Shown here: positions 62,773 through 64,000 of the stretch, piece by piece
Layout of the letters: every line of letters starts with the position of its first letter
Position numbering within the stretch: position 1 is the first letter of the stretch
DNA from: Chryseobacterium sp. OV279
GTDB taxonomy: Bacteria; Bacteroidota; Bacteroidia; Flavobacteriales; Weeksellaceae
Length of the DNA stretch: 64,000 nt
NCBI RefSeq assembly: GCF_900128945.1
Contig: NZ_FQUD01000001.1
Span: 868,001 to 932,000 of the forward strand
Direction of reading: 5' to 3'
The notes under the pieces: generated by a model
The model's database searches: none
The model's input: the letters and a program-made list of their open reading frames with translations, nothing else
What the model was told of the DNA's origin: nothing
Made by a program: the position numbers and the translations under genes

Positions 62773-63699
62773 ATGAAAGTAACTGTAGTTGGTGCAGGCG
62801 CTGTAGGTGCAAGCTGTGCAGAATACATCGCAATGAAAAACTTCTGTTCAGAAGTAGTTTTAGTAGACATTAAAGAAGGATTTGCGGAAGGTAAAGCAAT
62901 GGATTTGATGCAGACTGCATCGCTGAACGGATTCGATACAAAAATTACCGGAACAACAGGAGATTACAGCAAAACTGCAGGTTCTCATGTAGCAGTAATC
63001 ACTTCAGGTATTCCAAGAAAACCTGGAATGACGAGAGAAGAGCTGATCGGTATCAATGCAGGTATCGTGAAAGATGTTACTCAAAATCTGGTAAAACATT
63101 CTCCGGAAGTGATCATCATTGTGGTTTCTAATCCAATGGATACTATGGCTTATTTAGTACACAAAACCTCAGGTCTTCCTAAGCACAAAATCATCGGAAT
63201 GGGTGGTGCATTAGACTCTGCAAGATTCAAATACAGATTGGCTGAAGCTTTGGAAAGCCCGATCTCTGATGTAGACGGTATGGTAATCGCTGCACACAGT
63301 GATACAGGAATGCTTCCATTATTGAGCAAAGCGACAAGAAATGGTGTTCCGGTAACTGAATTCTTAGATGAGGAGCAACAAAAATACGTCATCGAAGAAA
63401 CTAAAGTAGGAGGTGCTACATTAACTAAATTATTAGGAACTTCAGCTTGGTACGCACCAGGTGCAGCAGTTTCTGTAATGGTTCAGGCTATCGCTTGCGA
63501 CCAGAAAAAAATGATCCCTTGTTCTTTAATGCTTGAAGGTGAATACGGACAAAATGATATCTGCTTAGGTGTTCCAGCTATTATCGGAGCAAACGGAGTA
63601 GAAAAAATCGTTAACGTAACACTTACTGCAGAGGAGCAGTTGAAGTTTTCTGAAGCAGCTAATGCTGTGAGAGAGGTGAACGGAGATCTTAAGTTTTAA
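62773..63699 (+). CDS. mdh: malate dehydrogenase
   Basis: 308 residues of the LDH-like MDH type. NAD loop VGAGAVGASCAEYIA (near residue 5-19), adenine-ring Asp in VVLVDIKEG, SGIPRKPGMTREEL substrate loop (near 78-91) with Arg81, and the catalytic His in VIAAHSDTGMLP (near 174). It interconverts malate and oxaloacetate in the TCA cycle. Strong preferred-codon use suggests high expression. Single gene with its own promoter and terminator. Confidence 0.96.
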   Translation: MKVTVVGAGAVGASCAEYIAMKNFCSEVVLVDIKEGFAEGKAMDLMQTASLNGFDTKITGTTGDYSKTAGSHVAVITSGIPRKPGMTREELIGINAGIVKDVTQNLVKHSPEVIIIVVSNPMDTMAYLVHKTSGLPKHKIIGMGGALDSARFKYRLAEALESPISDVDGMVIAAHSDTGMLPLLSKATRNGVPVTEFLDEEQQKYVIEETKVGGATLTKLLGTSAWYAPGAAVSVMVQAIACDQKKMIPCSLMLEGEYGQNDICLGVPAIIGANGVEKIVNVTLTAEEQLKFSEAANAVREVNGDLKF

Positions 63700-63722
63700 T
63701 TGATTTAAGCTTTATATAATAG

Positions 63723-63757
63723 CTCAGCGCGGCCTTTGGCCGCGCTGAGTTTTTTTA
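63723..63757 (+). terminator. mdh terminator
   Basis: CTCAGCGCGGCC (63723-63734) pairs with GGCCGCGCTGAG (63738-63749), loop TTT, followed by T-run. A related GGCCGCAGGCC string lies near 63799. Confidence 0.92.
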
Positions 63758-63845
63758 TCTGAATTCTTTGTCGGAATTTTATTTAGTTTCGGCGAGGCCG
63801 CAGGCCACTTTTATTATAAAAATGAATTTTATGAAGAGTGTAATT

Positions 63846-64000
63846 CTATTTGGACAATTCTGAGTAAACCAAATCAAGATCCTGAAATTTTAACTTACTA
63901 AAATTATCACTAGGAGTCTGAATCTCATCTAAGCTAACAAAAAGAATTGAATAATCTTTAGTATCAAACTCCTTTTGCATAATTTGATCAGCTCTATCTC
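63846..64000 (-). CDS. C-terminal end of an unidentified gene (partial)
   Basis: 51 codons before the TAG at 63846-63848, open to the window edge: ADQIMQKEFDTKDYSILFVS and then KLKFQDLDLVYSEL. No family recognised; the 5' part is outside the window. Confidence 0.55.
   Translation of the reverse strand, partial: DRADQIMQKEFDTKDYSILFVSLDEIQTPSDNFSKLKFQDLDLVYSELSK

Overview
The window reads as chromosome of a Flavobacteriia member of the Chryseobacterium/Elizabethkingia type (Weeksellaceae). Support: type IX secretion (T9SS) C-terminal sorting domains, a GLPGLI-family protein, Bacteroidota promoters of the form TTG-N20-TAnnTTTG (clearest before mdh, the NfeD-like/flotillin pair and the nucleoid-associated protein), A+T-rich spacers, and a two-gene cholesterol-dependent-cytolysin-like toxin pair of the kind known from Elizabethkingia. 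The species call is inference.

Left flank (1-21.2 kb), ordinary chromosome: an RND tripartite efflux operon headed by a small Cys/His-rich HYC_CC_PP-type protein; a delta-60-repeat T9SS protein; an NfeD-like OB-fold protein with flotillin; a sirtuin overlapping a barstar-domain protein; a 1012-aa choice-of-anchor I/Calx-beta T9SS protein; an SDR protein coupled to a 51-aa membrane peptide; ppk1-ppx; dnaK with a perfect 14-bp terminator.

Centre (about 21.3-40.9 kb), a more A+T-rich integrated mobile element next to dnaK. It carries an excisionase-like protein, a tyrosine integrase, a primase-helicase, an iteron-like region, a TOPRIM primase, an oriT-like region and a MobV relaxase. Its cargo is defence- or regulation-like: an OLD nuclease; a sigma factor translationally coupled to a nuclease-dead, truncated Cas12f/TnpB-like protein, with a candidate guide RNA just downstream and a long structured inverted repeat upstream; an XRE regulator; an ApeA-like HEPN protein; a PrimPol and a reverse transcriptase in one frame separated by a single stop; and a ParB-AAA ATPase coupled to a TOPRIM protein. 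The sigma/dCas12f locus is the most exciting content: it has the parts expected of an RNA-guided transcription-activation system. The RT-PrimPol and ParB-AAA/TOPRIM modules are the next most interesting.

Right flank (41-64 kb), chromosome again: a heparan-alpha-glucosaminide acetyltransferase-like membrane protein, a 22-residue-repeat secreted protein, a thioredoxin-fold protein, the short and long CDC-like pore-former genes and a lipoprotein gene that share a 33-bp promoter element, two tandem copies of a [small membrane peptide + DUF7674-like] module, a nucleoid-associated protein, a cyclase-family hydrolase, a GLPGLI protein, a porin/dicarboxylate transporter/succinate dehydrogenase cluster that couples C4-dicarboxylate uptake to oxidation, a bacteriophytochrome kinase with its heme oxygenase, and malate dehydrogenase. 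Degenerate dispersed repeats occupy several spacers. The adaptor gene at base 1 and a gene at base 64000 are cut by the window ends.
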